A stretch of 64,000 nucleotides of DNA from Labrys okinawensis (GCF_002982075.1 NZ_PUEJ01000006.1:62001-126000); one strand, 5' to 3'; positions 43,330-53,422 are shown, numbered from the stretch's first letter. Notes: generated from the letters alone by a model not told the origin. Numbers and translations: made by a program.

Positions 43330-44322
43330 TCAGGATCGCTTCTGCACGCCGGGATTTTCACCCTCACGCCTGTCCTCGCGCGGCGTCACCGCAAAATGCG
43401 CGCGATAAGATCGCGAAAGACAGGATGCGGAGGAATAGCCGCAGGCCATGGCGATCTCCATCACGCTCATGTCGGTCTGGCGCAGCAGCAGGCGGGCGCG
43501 CTGCAACCGGAGCTGCAGATAGTAGTTGACCGGCGAATCCTTGAGCTCGGCCCGGAACAGGCGTTCGAGCTGGCGGGCCGAGACGCCGGAAAGGGCCGCA
43601 AGGGCCTTGGCGTCGAGCGGCGTCTCCAGATTGGCCTCCATAGCCGCCACCACGCGGATCAGCTTGCTGTTGGCGACGCCCAGCCGCTTGGGCAGGCTCA
43701 TGCGCTGGCGGTCATGGCGCGGGCGCAGCCTGTCGTGGATGAACTGTTCGGAGACCGCCACCGCCAGGGCCTGGCCATATTGGCGGGCGATCATGTCCAG
43801 CATCAGGTCGAGCGCCGCCGTCCCGCCGGCGCAGGTGAAATGCTTGGCCGACACCTCGAACAGGGCCTCGCTGATCTCGATGTCGGGAAAGGCCTCGGCG
43901 AAGCCCGGCGCCGCCTCCCAATGCATGGTGACCTTGCCGCCGCTGAGCAGGCCGGCCGCCGCCAGGATCCAGGCGCCGGTATCGAGCGCGCCGAGCTCGG
44001 TGCCGCGGCGGGCGAGATGGCGCAAGCGCGCCAGCATCGTCTTGCTGGCATAGTGCTCCGGCTCGAAGCTGGAGCAGACGATCAGGGTCGGGATGTCGTC
44101 GCTGGCGGGCAGCGCGCCCCCCACCGGAATTGGCCAGCCATTGGAGGCGTTGACCGGCTTGCCGTCCATCGACCATGCCCGCCAATCGAAGACCTGCCGC
44201 CTGGCCATGCGGTTGGCGACGCGCAGAGGTTCGACGGCAGAGGAAAACGCCATCATCGAGAATTGGGGAACCAGCAGGAAATCGATCCGGATCGGCCCGG
44301 GCCCTGCATGCGGCTTGAACAC
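43330..44322 (-). CDS. GlxA/GbdR-type AraC regulator with DJ-1/PfpI-like domain
   Basis: A 330-residue regulator. Residues about 10-185 are a DJ-1/PfpI amidotransferase-like sensor domain (IDFLLVPQFSMMAFSSAVEP, FTCAGGTAALDLMLDMI). Residues about 215-320 are two AraC helix-turn-helix motifs (LDAKALAALSGVSARQLERL; VMEIAMACGYSSASCLSRSY). The GTG at 44322 has GGAG upstream. This family controls glycine betaine, carnitine or arginine catabolism in other bacteria. The target here is not visible. Confidence 0.88.
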   Translation of the reverse strand: MFKPHAGPGPIRIDFLLVPQFSMMAFSSAVEPLRVANRMARRQVFDWRAWSMDGKPVNASNGWPIPVGGALPASDDIPTLIVCSSFEPEHYASKTMLARLRHLARRGTELGALDTGAWILAAAGLLSGGKVTMHWEAAPGFAEAFPDIEISEALFEVSAKHFTCAGGTAALDLMLDMIARQYGQALAVAVSEQFIHDRLRPRHDRQRMSLPKRLGVANSKLIRVVAAMEANLETPLDAKALAALSGVSARQLERLFRAELKDSPVNYYLQLRLQRARLLLRQTDMSVMEIAMACGYSSASCLSRSYRAHFAVTPREDRREGENPGVQKRS

Positions 44323-44370
44323 GATTATGGCTCCGGGCGATCCAAACAGGCCGTCATGGCGCGTATCCCT

Positions 44371-44907
44371 TCACTGCCCCGGCCTGAACGCCTTGCACAC
44401 AGCCGGGTCCGTCTCCAGCCTCGGCCCCTCGATCAGGTCGATGCAATAGGGAATGGCGGGGAAGACCGCCATCAGGCATTGCTCGATCGAGGCCGGCTTT
44501 CCCGGCAGGTTGACGATCAGGGTCCGGCCGCGAATGCCCGCCGTCTGGCGCGACAGGATGGCCGTCGGCACATATTTCAGGCTTTCCTGGCGCATCAGCT
44601 CGCCGAAGCCCGGCATCATCTTGGTGCAGACCGCCTCGGTGGCCTCGGGCGTGACGTCACGCCGGGCCGGGCCCGTGCCGCCGGTGGTGCAGATGAGGCA
44701 GCAGCCTGCCTCGTCGGCGAGCTCGATCAGCGTGCGCTCGATCAGATCCTGCTCGTCGGCGATGACGCGCGCCACCGGGTCCCAGGGCGAGGTCAGCACG
44801 CGCTGCATGAAGCCGGTGATGGCCGGGCCGCTCTTGTCCTCGTAGATCCCGGCGCTGGCGCGATCCGAGATGGTCAGAATTCCGATCCTGGCAGTCATTT
44901 CGCTCAT
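44371..44907 (-). CDS. mogA: Molybdenum cofactor biosynthesis protein, MogA/MoaB family
   Basis: A 178-residue protein with the MPT-binding motif CTTGGTGPARRDVTPEAT and the GILTISDRASAGIYEDKSGP N-terminus of MogA (molybdopterin adenylyltransferase). It activates molybdopterin with ATP before molybdenum insertion. The ATG at 44907 overlaps the stop of the transglutaminase-like gene by four bases, so the two are translationally coupled, an odd pairing for a cofactor enzyme. Family members with other roles exist, but the motif is complete. Confidence 0.88.
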   Translation of the reverse strand: MSEMTARIGILTISDRASAGIYEDKSGPAITGFMQRVLTSPWDPVARVIADEQDLIERTLIELADEAGCCLICTTGGTGPARRDVTPEATEAVCTKMMPGFGELMRQESLKYVPTAILSRQTAGIRGRTLIVNLPGKPASIEQCLMAVFPAIPYCIDLIEGPRLETDPAVCKAFRPGQ

Positions 44908-45782
44908 CCTAAAGGCGCGACATCCACGGAGACGCGCAGGCTGTGGCCGGCGGAGGCGACGACGACGCCGTCCACCGGGGCGACATCGGCATAGTCGCGC
45001 CCGACCGCGACGCGCACATGGTCCTCATTCGCCGGCACCGCATTGGTCGGATCGAGATCGACCCAGCCGAGCCCGGCGCCGCACCATACCGAAACCCAGG
45101 CATGGCTGGCATCCGCCCCCACCAGCCGTTCCTGGCCGGGCGGCGGATGGGTTCGCAGATAGCCCGAAACATAGGCGGCGGGAATACCGATGGCACGCAA
45201 GCCCGCCAGCATCCAATGCGCGAAGTCCTGGCAGACGCCGTGGCGCGTGCGGGCCACCACGTCGAGCGGGGTGGAAATATCGGTTGCGTTGGGATCGTAG
45301 ACGAAATCGCGATGGATGCGTTTCATCATCTCGATGGCCCCGTCGAGCACCGGGCGCCCCGGTTCGAAAGAGGCAAGCGCGTAATCGCGCGCTTCGGCAA
45401 GCAGGGGTACGAAGCGGCTGGCGAACAGATAATGCGCCGGGGCCGAACCGCCGAGGTCGGGCACCAGCAGCGCCCCCTGGCTGATCTCCTGCCAGGATGG
45501 GGTCAGCAGGGCATGGGGCGGCTCGCGCGGCTGGACCTCGATGCGCACGCGCGATTCGAAGCGGTGCCGGGTGGCCGCGCCGGCAAAGCGGACATGGGTG
45601 GTGCGGTTGCCGAAGAAGTCGACCGCCTCGGTCTGCTCCAGGGGCCTGGGGGTGATGGTGAGCTGGGCCGAGAATACCCGCTGATTGCCGCCGGTCTCAG
45701 GCTGGAGATGCAGCGTGCAGCGGGCCGCCGCGACCTCGGTGCGGTAGAGATAGGTCGTGGTGTGGCGGATAAGATAGAGCAC
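44904..45782 (-). CDS. Transglutaminase-like protein
   Basis: A 292-residue protein of the same type as the gene at 296: N-terminal beta region (MLYLIRHTTTYLYRTEVAAA) and core with Cys184 in GVCQDFAHW, His228 in SHAWVSVW and Asp244 in DLDPTNA. No signal peptide. It is upstream of and coupled to mogA. The ATP-grasp/alpha-E and DUF2126 genes lie on the same strand further upstream, but a repeat-bracketed DUF559 gene has come between. In other genomes these genes are adjacent, so it most likely belongs to that set. Confidence 0.88.
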   Translation of the reverse strand: MLYLIRHTTTYLYRTEVAAARCTLHLQPETGGNQRVFSAQLTITPRPLEQTEAVDFFGNRTTHVRFAGAATRHRFESRVRIEVQPREPPHALLTPSWQEISQGALLVPDLGGSAPAHYLFASRFVPLLAEARDYALASFEPGRPVLDGAIEMMKRIHRDFVYDPNATDISTPLDVVARTRHGVCQDFAHWMLAGLRAIGIPAAYVSGYLRTHPPPGQERLVGADASHAWVSVWCGAGLGWVDLDPTNAVPANEDHVRVAVGRDYADVAPVDGVVVASAGHSLRVSVDVAPLG

Positions 45783-45826
45783 GGGCGAAACTCATCAGAA
45801 AATGCAGACAGATTCATCTATGGGTG

Positions 45827-45876
45827 GCGCTGCCCCTCACCCTTACCCTCTCCCCGCAAGAGCGGGGCGAGGGAGG
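45827..45876 (+). repeat. Family 1 REP-like element
   Basis: GCGCTGCCCCTCACCCTTAC, then CCTCTCCCCGCAAGAGCGGGG. The same family as 13898-13968; inverted relative to 45966. Confidence 0.8.
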
Positions 45877-45965
45877 CTTCCAATGTGCTGCCATACTCCG
45901 AGAGGTATCGTCTCGCACAACCGCTCGGCCAGATGCGCCGTCTCCACTTCAAACGCGGCGTCTGA

Positions 45966-46016
45966 GCCCCCTCGCCCCGTCCTTACGGGGAGAGGGTAAG
46001 GGTGAGGGGCAGCGCG
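45966..46016 (-). repeat. Family 1 REP-like element (inverted)
   Basis: CCCCCTCGCCCCGTCCTTAC, GGGGAGAGGGTAAGGGTGAG and GGGCAGCGC mirror the elements at 45827 and 46397. It lies just after the DUF559 gene stop. Confidence 0.8.
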
Positions 46017-46035
46017 GCCGACCAAAGACTTTATC

Positions 46036-46383
46036 TCAGATCGTCGCCAGAATGAGTTCGCATACACCATCGATGCTCTCGTAGATATCGGCATTCTGCA
46101 CGCGTAAGACGCGATACCCTTGCGCCGCCAGATATTGTTCCCGAGCGCGATCATAAGCCCTTTCCTCGGCTGACGAATGCGTCGCTCCATCGATCTCGAT
46201 GATCAGCATCAACTCGCGACAGGCAAAATCGACGAAATAGGGACCCAGCGGCATTTGCCGAACGAATTTCTGGCCGGCGAGTGCACGGTTTCTCAGCTTG
46301 GCCCAGAGGAGCCTCTCGGCCTTCGGTGCTTGCTCGCGCAGGCGTTGAGCGCGGCCGTGGGTCGAAGGATCAACGCTGCGCAA
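46036..46383 (-). CDS. DUF559 family protein (Vsr-like endonuclease fold)
   Basis: A 115-residue protein. RLREQAPKAERLLWAKLRNR, KFVRQMPLGPYFVDFACREL and LIIEIDGATHSSAEERAYDR carry the residues of the PD-(D/E)xK/Vsr-like nuclease fold (Asp in VDFAC, Glu in IEIDG). Family members are often found near DNA-modification genes or alone. This copy sits between inverted family 1 repeats on both sides (45966 and 46397), which suggests the cassette moved as a unit or that the protein acts on such repeats. Confidence 0.83.
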   Translation of the reverse strand: MRSVDPSTHGRAQRLREQAPKAERLLWAKLRNRALAGQKFVRQMPLGPYFVDFACRELMLIIEIDGATHSSAEERAYDRAREQYLAAQGYRVLRVQNADIYESIDGVCELILATI

Positions 46384-46396
46384 AATTACAATCCTC

Positions 46397-46446
46397 TGCG
46401 CTGCCCCTCACCCTTACCCTCTCCCCGTAAGAACGGGGCGAGGGGG
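46397..46446 (+). repeat. Family 1 REP-like element
   Basis: GCGCTGCCCCTCACCCTTAC followed by CCTCTCCCCGTAAGAACGGG; with 45966 it forms an inverted pair around the DUF559 gene. Confidence 0.8.
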
Positions 46447-46505
46447 ATCCCGGCGCTGAGTCCTATCTCTCGGCGTCCCATCCCACTCGACGCTTGTCCT
46501 CCCCA

Positions 46506-49019
46506 TCATCCCAACCCCTCGGCGATCTCGGCCATGGCTTCGTCCTGGTTGAAATAGCGGGCCGAGAGCTCCGAAGACAGCGCAAGCAGCCGGTTTTCGA
46601 AACCGAGGATCAGGCGATCATCGACGTCGGCCGCCTGCGTCGTCTCGATTTCGGCGCGCATCAGGCGGATGGCGCGGGTGAGCGCGTCCACTTCCCCGTC
46701 CCGGGATGTGCGCGGCAGGGCTGCCAGATGCTCGGCGGCGTGGATGATCTGATAGGCGACCGAGCGCGGATTGCCGTCGTCGAGCAGCACGAGATCGAGC
46801 ACCGGCAGGCGCAGCGTTCCCATCAGATAGCGGGCGCGGTAGGTGATCCGGCTGTCCGTCACGCGCAGTAAGGCATCGAGCATGTCGGCGCTGGCGCTTT
46901 CATCGGCCAGGCGGCGGACGAGGCGGCAGGTCTGGATCGCCCGCTCGATATGATGTCCGATGCGCAGGAAACGCCAGCCCGCAAGCTGGTTCATGTTTTC
47001 ATGGGCGAGCCCCGACAAGGCCGCCAGCGTGTGCAGATAGCGGTCCGCCCTGTCGGCGGAGGGCAGGTTGCGGTCGCCGACCACCATGGCACCGAGATCG
47101 GCGATGGCCTGGGTCGCATCGCGCGACAGTCTTTCGCGGATGGCGGAAGCGGTGCGCGCCGCCGCGCCGATCAGGGCGGGCATGCCGCCATATTCCTCCC
47201 CGTCGAGCACATCGCTCAGGACGCCTTCGGCAATCGCCACCGGCTCGATCACCGCCTTGGCCGTTCTGCGAGAAACGGCCGGCTCCGCCTTCTCGCCCTT
47301 GGCTGCCCCCCAGGCGACCAGCAGGTCGGTGAGGCGCTGGGTGGCGGCGACGACCTCCTCATCGGCTTCCGCAGCGATCTCGCCCACGGCCCGGACCACA
47401 CGCAAGGTCGCCTCGGCGCGTTCGAGATAGCGGCCGAGCCAGAACAGATTGTCGGCCGCCCGGCTCGGAAGATGGCCGAGGCTGCGCTTGATCGCCACCT
47501 TGCCGGGCGCCGGCAGCAGGCTGACATGATCGACGGGCCGCTCCGACGTCACCCAGGCATCGGCGGAGCGTCCGCCATGCTGCATCGACAGGGCGCGCGG
47601 ATCATTGCTGTCGCCCACCCGGCAGAAGCCGCCGCGCATCACCTTCCAGCCCTCCGGCGTGGCGACGGCGTAGACCCGCAGCGTGAAGGGGTGCGGTTCC
47701 AGGCGCTTGCCGTTCCAGACCGGCATGGTCGAGAGCCTGACGACTTCCTGCGCCACCACCTCGAGGGGATGGGCGTTCACGACATCGCGCAGGCGCGCCT
47801 GGCCCGATTCGTCCTGATCTGCCACCACACTCGCGCCGCTGCGTGTCAGGCCGGCGACCTCGCGCGTGAAGGCCGGAAGGATGGCCAGCCGCTCGAAATG
47901 CCGCAGCACCTCCTCGCGCGCGCCGGCCTCGCCGCACCACCAGGTCGCGACATTCGGCAGGATGAGGTCGTTGCCGGTGAGCCGCCTCGCCAGCGCCGGC
48001 ATGAAAGCCAGCATGGCCGGCGCCTCGACCAGGCCGGCCCCCAGGCTGTTGGCCAGGGCCACCGAGCCCTGCCGGACGGCCTGGACCAGGCCGGGAACGC
48101 CGAGCCGAGAGCCGGCATTGAGTTCCAATGGATCGGCGAAATCGGCATCGAGGCGCCGCACCAGGGCAGCGATGCGCTTCAGTCCCTCGATGGTGCGGAC
48201 ATAGACCGTTCCGTCCTGCACGGTGAGATCGGCGCCCTCGACCAGGAGAAGGCCGAGATAGCGGGCGAGATAGGCGTGCTCGAAATAGGTCTCGTTGGCG
48301 GGTCCCGGCGTCAACAGGCCGATGCGCGAGCCCTCCCGCCCGGCCTTGGCGGCCAGGGTGGAACGCATGGCCTGGAAGAAACCCGCCAGACGCTCCACCT
48401 GCATGTCGCGATAGAGGGCGGGCAAGGCGGCCGAGATGGCGAGCCGGTTCTCCAGCGCATATCCCATGCCGGAGGGCGCCTGGGCGCGGTCCTTGAGCAC
48501 CCACCAGCGACCGTCGGGGCCACGGCCGAGATCGGCAGCGTAGATGACCAGATGCTCGCCGCCGAGCGGCCTGCTGCCGGCCACGGCGCGCTGGAAATCG
48601 GGATTGCCTGCGATCACGGCCGCCGGCAGGGCACCATCCCGCACCAGCGTGGCCGGCCCGTAGAGATCGGACAGCACGGTTTCGAGCAGTTGCGCCCGCT
48701 GCACGATGCCCGCCTCGATGCCGCGCCACTCGGCATCGGGAATCACCAGCGGCACATGCGCGAGCGGCCAGGGCCGGTCGCGGCCGTCCGGCGTGTCGTA
48801 GACGCGGTAATAGACCCCGGAATTCTTGATCTGACGATCAGCAACCGCAAAGCGCTGCGAGACGACGGCCGGCCGGTAGCGCGCCATCTCGTTGAGCACC
48901 GGCAGCCAATGCGGACGCACCTCCCCCGCCGCTGTCATCAACTCGTCGGCGACATCGGGCAAAGGCCGGTAGTCCGCGAGCAAGGAGCGCAGGCCGGGAT
49001 TGCGGGACCGGGCGAGCAT
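46506..49019 (-). CDS. Circularly permuted ATP-grasp protein fused to alpha-E domain
   Basis: An 837-residue fusion. Residues about 20-480 are a circularly permuted ATP-grasp (DUF404/DUF407): VYYRVYDTPDGRDRPWPLAH, GGEHLVIYAADLGRGPDGRW, WVLKDRAQAPSGMGYALENR and RIGLLTPGPANETYFEHAYL. Residues about 505-830 are the helical alpha-E domain (LGHLPSRAADNLFWLGRYLE). In many genomes the two are separate genes. Such ATP-grasp enzymes are predicted to make peptide-like amide bonds. The gene is followed by transglutaminase genes and preceded by the DUF2126 gene. Product unknown. Confidence 0.88.
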   Translation of the reverse strand: MLARSRNPGLRSLLADYRPLPDVADELMTAAGEVRPHWLPVLNEMARYRPAVVSQRFAVADRQIKNSGVYYRVYDTPDGRDRPWPLAHVPLVIPDAEWRGIEAGIVQRAQLLETVLSDLYGPATLVRDGALPAAVIAGNPDFQRAVAGSRPLGGEHLVIYAADLGRGPDGRWWVLKDRAQAPSGMGYALENRLAISAALPALYRDMQVERLAGFFQAMRSTLAAKAGREGSRIGLLTPGPANETYFEHAYLARYLGLLLVEGADLTVQDGTVYVRTIEGLKRIAALVRRLDADFADPLELNAGSRLGVPGLVQAVRQGSVALANSLGAGLVEAPAMLAFMPALARRLTGNDLILPNVATWWCGEAGAREEVLRHFERLAILPAFTREVAGLTRSGASVVADQDESGQARLRDVVNAHPLEVVAQEVVRLSTMPVWNGKRLEPHPFTLRVYAVATPEGWKVMRGGFCRVGDSNDPRALSMQHGGRSADAWVTSERPVDHVSLLPAPGKVAIKRSLGHLPSRAADNLFWLGRYLERAEATLRVVRAVGEIAAEADEEVVAATQRLTDLLVAWGAAKGEKAEPAVSRRTAKAVIEPVAIAEGVLSDVLDGEEYGGMPALIGAAARTASAIRERLSRDATQAIADLGAMVVGDRNLPSADRADRYLHTLAALSGLAHENMNQLAGWRFLRIGHHIERAIQTCRLVRRLADESASADMLDALLRVTDSRITYRARYLMGTLRLPVLDLVLLDDGNPRSVAYQIIHAAEHLAALPRTSRDGEVDALTRAIRLMRAEIETTQAADVDDRLILGFENRLLALSSELSARYFNQDEAMAEIAEGLG

Positions 49020-49075
49020 CAGGGCATTCCGGGAAGATGGATGCGACTCGGAAAGCTCAGCCTGTCAGAACCAGA

Positions 49076-49122
49076 CCCCTTCTCCCCTTGCGGGAGAAGG
49101 TCCCGGCAGGGGGATGAGGGGT
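49076..49122 (+). repeat. Family 2 REP-like element
   Basis: CCCCTTCTCCCCTTGCGGGA and GAAGGTCCCGGCAGGGGGAT match the elements at 28200 and 28317. It separates the ATP-grasp and DUF2126 genes. Confidence 0.75.
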
Positions 49123-49179
49123 CGCGCGCCACCGGCAAAGTGAACGCCCAGCCGGAAACGGACGGCTCTTCCCGCCCCC

Positions 49180-52100
49180 TCATCGCGCTGCCCTGCGCAG
49201 GTCGAGGGTGAAGGGAAATTCCCCGTTGCTCTCCTCGGGTGGCACCGCCGGCCAGCCAGGCGTGTGGCCGATCGGCTGGAAGCGGGCGAGGCGCCGGGCC
49301 TGCGCCTCATAGGCGTTGACCGGGAAGGTCTCGTAATTGCGCCCGCCGGGATGGGCGACGTGATAGGTGCAGCCGCCGAGCGAGCGGTTCGACCAGGTGT
49401 CGATGACATCGAAGGTGAGCGGCGCATGCACCGGGATGGTCGGATGCAGGCCCGAGGCGGGCTGCCAGGCCTTGAAACGGACGCCGGCGACGGCCTCTCC
49501 GGACCGGCCGGTGGCGTTCATCGGCAGGCGCCGGCCGTTGCAGGCGACGACATGCCGGGCGGGATTGAAGCCTTCGACCTTGACCTGCAGCCGCTCGGTT
49601 GAACTATCCACGTATCGCACCGTCCCCCCGGCAAAGCCCTCCTCGCCCAGCACATGCCATGGTTCGAGGGCCTGGCGCACCTCCAGGCTCACCCCTTCAT
49701 AATCGACCTTGCCGTAGAACGGGAAGCGGAATTCGAGCTGCGCCTGGTACCAGACCGGATCGAAGCCGTAGCCGGCGCGGGCGAGATCGGCAAGCACGTC
49801 CTGGAAATCGGCCCAGACGAAATGGGGCAGCATGAAGCGGTCATGCAGCTGGGTTCCCCAGCGCACGAAGGCCCCCTCCTGCGGCTCGCGCCAGAACCAG
49901 GCGATCAGCGCCCGCAGCAACAACTGCTGGGCCAGCGACATGCGATAGTCCGGCGGCATTTCGAAGGAACGGAACTCGATCAGGCCGAGGCGTCCGGTGG
50001 CAGAATCCGGCGAATAGAGCTTGTCGATGCAGATCTCGGCCCGATGGGTGTTGCCGGAGACGTCGACCAGGAGGTTGCGGAAGAGGCGATCGACCAGCCA
50101 GGGCGGCGGCAAGTCGTCACCCGAACCGCCGGCGGTATTGCCGCCATGCGGCCCCCTGACTCGCTCCATGGCGATCTCGAGCTCATAGAGGCTGTCATGC
50201 CGGGCCTCATCGATGCGCGGAGCCTGGCTGGTGGGCCCGATGAACAGGCCCGAGAACAGATAGGACAGCGAGGGATGGCGCTGCCAGTAGAGCACGATGC
50301 TCTTGAGCAGGTCCGGCCGCCGGAGGAAGGGGCTGTCGGCGGGCGTGACGCCCCCGAGCACGACATGGTTGCCGCCGCCGGTGCCGACATGGCGCCCGTC
50401 GATCATGAACTTGTCCGCGCCGAGCCGGCTGAGCCGGGCCTCCTCATAGATGGTGGAGGTGATCGCCACGGTCTCGGCCCAGGAAGCGCCCGGCTGGATA
50501 TTGACCTCGATCACGCCGGGGTCGGGCGTGACCTTGATCACCTGGATGCGCGGATCATAGGGCGGGGGATAGCCCTCGATATGCACGGTGAGGCCGTTGG
50601 CCTCGGCCGTCTCCTCGACCGCAGCCAGCAATTCGAGATAATCCTGGACGCCGGCCACCGGCGGCATGAACACGCACAGCACGCCATCGCGGATTTCGAA
50701 GGCGAGCGCCGTGCGCACCACACCGGTGCCGAACTCCTGGCCGACCTGCACCTGCTGCTTGAGGCTGCCCTCATTGTTGGCGTCGATGCGCCGCAGCTGG
50801 CGCGACAGCTCGGACCGGTCCGGCAGCTGGCCGCGCGGCACGATCGGATCAGCCGCATGCACATGCGGAAAGGCCGCGGGCGGGACGTGAGGCAGGCTCG
50901 ACAGCGGCAGCCGGTAACCGGCAGGCGAATCGCCCGGCACCAGAAAAAGCCGCCCCCTGCGCATGCGCCAGAGTTCGCTGACCCAGCCATCGCGCCGCTC
51001 CGTATTCCAGCGCTGCACGGGCAGGACATAGGCAGCCGGCTGGTCGAGTCCGCGATCGAAGACCCGGGCGATGCGGGCGCGCTCCTCGGGATCGGCGAGC
51101 TTGGACTCCATCGGATCGACATTGTCGGGAAGCTGGGCCTCCTGCAGGATCCAGTGGGCGGCATCCTCATAGGCCGGCACGGCAAAGTCGGGCTCGATGC
51201 CCAGGCGTTCCGCCACGCCTTCGGCCAGGATGCGCATCGGCGTGGGATCGAAGACCTTGCGGATCGGATGCTTGCCGTTCGGCCCGCCCGCCGGCTTCGG
51301 CTCGCGGGCGATCAGCTCTGCGTTACGCCAGATCGGTTGACCGTCCTTGCGCCAGTAGAGCGCGAAGGCCCAGCGCGGCAGGGATTCGCCTGGATACCAT
51401 TTGCCCTGGCCGTAATGCAGGAAGCCGCCGGGGGCGAAGGCCGTGCGCAGGCGGCGGATTAGCGTATCGGCGAGGCCGCGCTTGGTCGGGCCGACGGCAC
51501 CGGTGTTCCACTCCTCGCCCTGATAGTCGTCGATGGAGACGAAAGTGGGCTCGCCGCCCAGCGTCAGGCGCACGTCCTGGCTGACGAGATCGGCCTCGAC
51601 CTCCTGTCCCAGCGCATCGAGCTCGCGCCAGGCTTCGTCGGAGAAGGGAAAGGTCACGCGCGGGGATTCGGCGATGCGCCGCACCGGCATCTCGAAGGAG
51701 AACTCGGTATTGACGGGCCCGGCCGCGCTCAGCGAACCGCTGATCGGGGCAGCGGAGGCATAATGCGGCGTGGCGGCCAGCGGAATATGGCCCTCGCCGG
51801 TGAGCAGCCCCGAGGTTGCATCCATGCCGATCCAGCCAGCACCCGGCAGGTAGACCTCGGCCCAGGCATGCAGATCGGCAAAATCGGCGTCGACCCCGCG
51901 CGGGCCGTCGAGCGCCTTGAGGTCATGGGTGAGCTGGATCGAATAGCCGGAGACGAAACGGGCGGCGAGGCCCAGCCTGCGTAGGATCTGCACCAGCAGC
52001 CAGGCGCTGTCGCGGCAGGAACCCGAGCGCAGGGACAGCGTCTCCTCCGGGCTCTGCACCCCCGGCTCCATGCGGATCGTATAGGCGATTTCGCGCTGCA

Positions 52101-52554
52101 GGCGCTGGTTGAGCCCCACCAGGAAGTCGACGACCGGCTGCCCGCCCATGTCGATCGAAGCGACGAAGGCGGCCAGCCCCTCGCCCGCCGGCTCGATCTC
52201 CAGATAAGGCGCGAGTTCATGCGCCAGATCCGCGGGATAGGCGAAGGGCAGGTGGGTCGCGTAATCCTCCACGAAGAAATCGAAAGGATTGATCACCGAA
52301 AAGTCGGCAACCAGGTCGACTTCGATCTGGAAACGGGTCGCCGGCTCCGGGAAAACGAAGCGGGCGAGCCAATTGCCGTGCGGATCCTGCTGCCAGTTGA
52401 TGAAATGTTGGGCAGGCTCGACCTTCAAGGCATAGCTGACGATGCGCGTTCGGGAATGCGGAGCGGGCCTGAGCCGGACGATCTGGGGAGATAGGGTCAC
52501 CGGACGATCGTAATCATAGGTCGTACGGTGATAGAGGGCAGCAACGATCGACAA
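49180..52554 (-). CDS. Large transglutaminase-like / DUF2126 protein
   Basis: A 1124-residue protein. Residues 1-~270 are a bacterial transglutaminase module with Cys180 in [10 protein letters not shown], His229 in DLHAWAEVY and Asp245 in GMDATSG. Residues about 300-1120 are the DUF2126 region ([40 protein letters not shown]), which resembles glutamate-cysteine-ligase/GS-type amidoligases. A protein that can both make and cut amide bonds is implied. It heads the minus-strand set with the ATP-grasp/alpha-E fusion, 160 bases away. Substrates are unknown. Confidence 0.9.
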   Translation of the reverse strand: MSIVAALYHRTTYDYDRPVTLSPQIVRLRPAPHSRTRIVSYALKVEPAQHFINWQQDPHGNWLARFVFPEPATRFQIEVDLVADFSVINPFDFFVEDYATHLPFAYPADLAHELAPYLEIEPAGEGLAAFVASIDMGGQPVVDFLVGLNQRLQREIAYTIRMEPGVQSPEETLSLRSGSCRDSAWLLVQILRRLGLAARFVSGYSIQLTHDLKALDGPRGVDADFADLHAWAEVYLPGAGWIGMDATSGLLTGEGHIPLAATPHYASAAPISGSLSAAGPVNTEFSFEMPVRRIAESPRVTFPFSDEAWRELDALGQEVEADLVSQDVRLTLGGEPTFVSIDDYQGEEWNTGAVGPTKRGLADTLIRRLRTAFAPGGFLHYGQGKWYPGESLPRWAFALYWRKDGQPIWRNAELIAREPKPAGGPNGKHPIRKVFDPTPMRILAEGVAERLGIEPDFAVPAYEDAAHWILQEAQLPDNVDPMESKLADPEERARIARVFDRGLDQPAAYVLPVQRWNTERRDGWVSELWRMRRGRLFLVPGDSPAGYRLPLSSLPHVPPAAFPHVHAADPIVPRGQLPDRSELSRQLRRIDANNEGSLKQQVQVGQEFGTGVVRTALAFEIRDGVLCVFMPPVAGVQDYLELLAAVEETAEANGLTVHIEGYPPPYDPRIQVIKVTPDPGVIEVNIQPGASWAETVAITSTIYEEARLSRLGADKFMIDGRHVGTGGGNHVVLGGVTPADSPFLRRPDLLKSIVLYWQRHPSLSYLFSGLFIGPTSQAPRIDEARHDSLYELEIAMERVRGPHGGNTAGGSGDDLPPPWLVDRLFRNLLVDVSGNTHRAEICIDKLYSPDSATGRLGLIEFRSFEMPPDYRMSLAQQLLLRALIAWFWREPQEGAFVRWGTQLHDRFMLPHFVWADFQDVLADLARAGYGFDPVWYQAQLEFRFPFYGKVDYEGVSLEVRQALEPWHVLGEEGFAGGTVRYVDSSTERLQVKVEGFNPARHVVACNGRRLPMNATGRSGEAVAGVRFKAWQPASGLHPTIPVHAPLTFDVIDTWSNRSLGGCTYHVAHPGGRNYETFPVNAYEAQARRLARFQPIGHTPGWPAVPPEESNGEFPFTLDLRRAAR

Positions 52555-52776
52555 GACAGGATACCCCCGGCCAAGAAACGCCCGCAGCGTATCGGTTTGC
52601 TCTCGAACTAGGCAAGCCTATTGAGAAGGCAAAAATAAGCACCTGCTGCCCAATCCAAGTTCGCCGGATGGCACGCCCGGCGACGTTTTTTTAACACGGG
52701 CAGGGTAAGCAGGGCCAGGAGCCACCCTTTTGGCGACATCCTTTCGGCAATGCCCTTTCGGTCGAGGAAAACCATC

Positions 52777-53106
52777 ATGAAGCGTCCGGCGTCCGGTTTC
52801 GCCGCTCTCTTGCTCTGCCTGTCCGCCTTTTGCGCGGGTGCCTTGCCCGCGCAGGCCACCACCCTGCCGGTCTACCAGTACAAGCTGTTCTGTCAGCAGC
52901 TCGGCAAGGGAAATCCGGTGATGGTCCAGAACTGCGAAACGCAGGAAATCATGTCCTACAACCAGTTGCGCCGGATCTGGCGCGCACCGCCCGCCGCCGA
53001 GGTGCAGGACCGCTGCTTCGCCCGCAACCAGCCCGCCCCGCGCACCGGCCTGGGCTCCTATGTGAAATTCCTCAACTGCATCATCACCAATACCGGGCAC
53101 GGCTGA
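52777..53106 (+). CDS. Small secreted protein of unknown function
   Basis: A 109-residue protein with a signal peptide (MKRPASGFAALLLCLSAFCA, cleaved near AQA-TT). The mature ~80 residues have four Cys (FCQQLG, QNCETQ, DRCFAR, LNCIIT), enough for two disulfides. GAGGAAA precedes the ATG. It is divergent from the DUF2126 gene, sharing a 222-base gap. I recognise no family. Confidence 0.7.
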   Translation: MKRPASGFAALLLCLSAFCAGALPAQATTLPVYQYKLFCQQLGKGNPVMVQNCETQEIMSYNQLRRIWRAPPAAEVQDRCFARNQPAPRTGLGSYVKFLNCIITNTGHG

Positions 53107-53202
53107 GCTGGAAGTTGGCGGCGGGCCAGTTCGGATGTCCGCTACGCATAGCCGCGTTGGCTCATTTTCCGGTACCTAATAGAGGACCGCGACCACGACA
53201 AT

Positions 53203-53239
53203 GATGCAAAAATCCCTCGCACGATGGGACTTTTGCATC
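53203..53239. repeat. Inverted repeat at the outer edge of the left direct repeat
   Basis: GATGCAAAAATCCC (53203-53216) and GGGACTTTTGCATC (53226-53239) are inverted copies with one mismatch and a 9-base loop. The right-hand repeat copy lacks a matching arm. Confidence 0.75.
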
Positions 53240-53305
53240 CGACTTTTGTGACGAAGAAAATGCTGTGATGTCGGCGAACGGTCGACATCTCGAAAAGTCA
53301 GGAGT
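53226..53305 (+). repeat. Left direct repeat flanking the toxin-antitoxin module
   Basis: It begins GGGACTTTTGCATCCGACTT and ends GTCAGGAGT. The copy at 54012 is identical over the first 23 bases and about 85% identical overall by eye. Confidence 0.88.
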
Positions 53306-53422
53306 TGCGCGCCACGCAGGACCGACGGGCAGGTCATGTCACCCATAGGGGGCAAGATTGAACGGCGTTACACCCGCATATGTGCTAATGTGGGTTTGTG
53401 GTAATCCATGGGAGTTTATCGC

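Larger units (their letters stand above)
53107..53422. other. Gap carrying left direct repeat before the toxin-antitoxin pair
   Basis: No gene is seen. It holds the left copy of the direct repeat (53226-53305) preceded by an inverted copy of its first bases, and the promoter of the antitoxin gene, with GGGAG before its start. Confidence 0.6.

Noticed and set aside
52618..53100. 160-codon minus-strand frame opposite the small secreted protein
   Set aside because: The plus-strand frame has a signal peptide, paired cysteines and a Shine-Dalgarno; the minus-strand frame has none of these.
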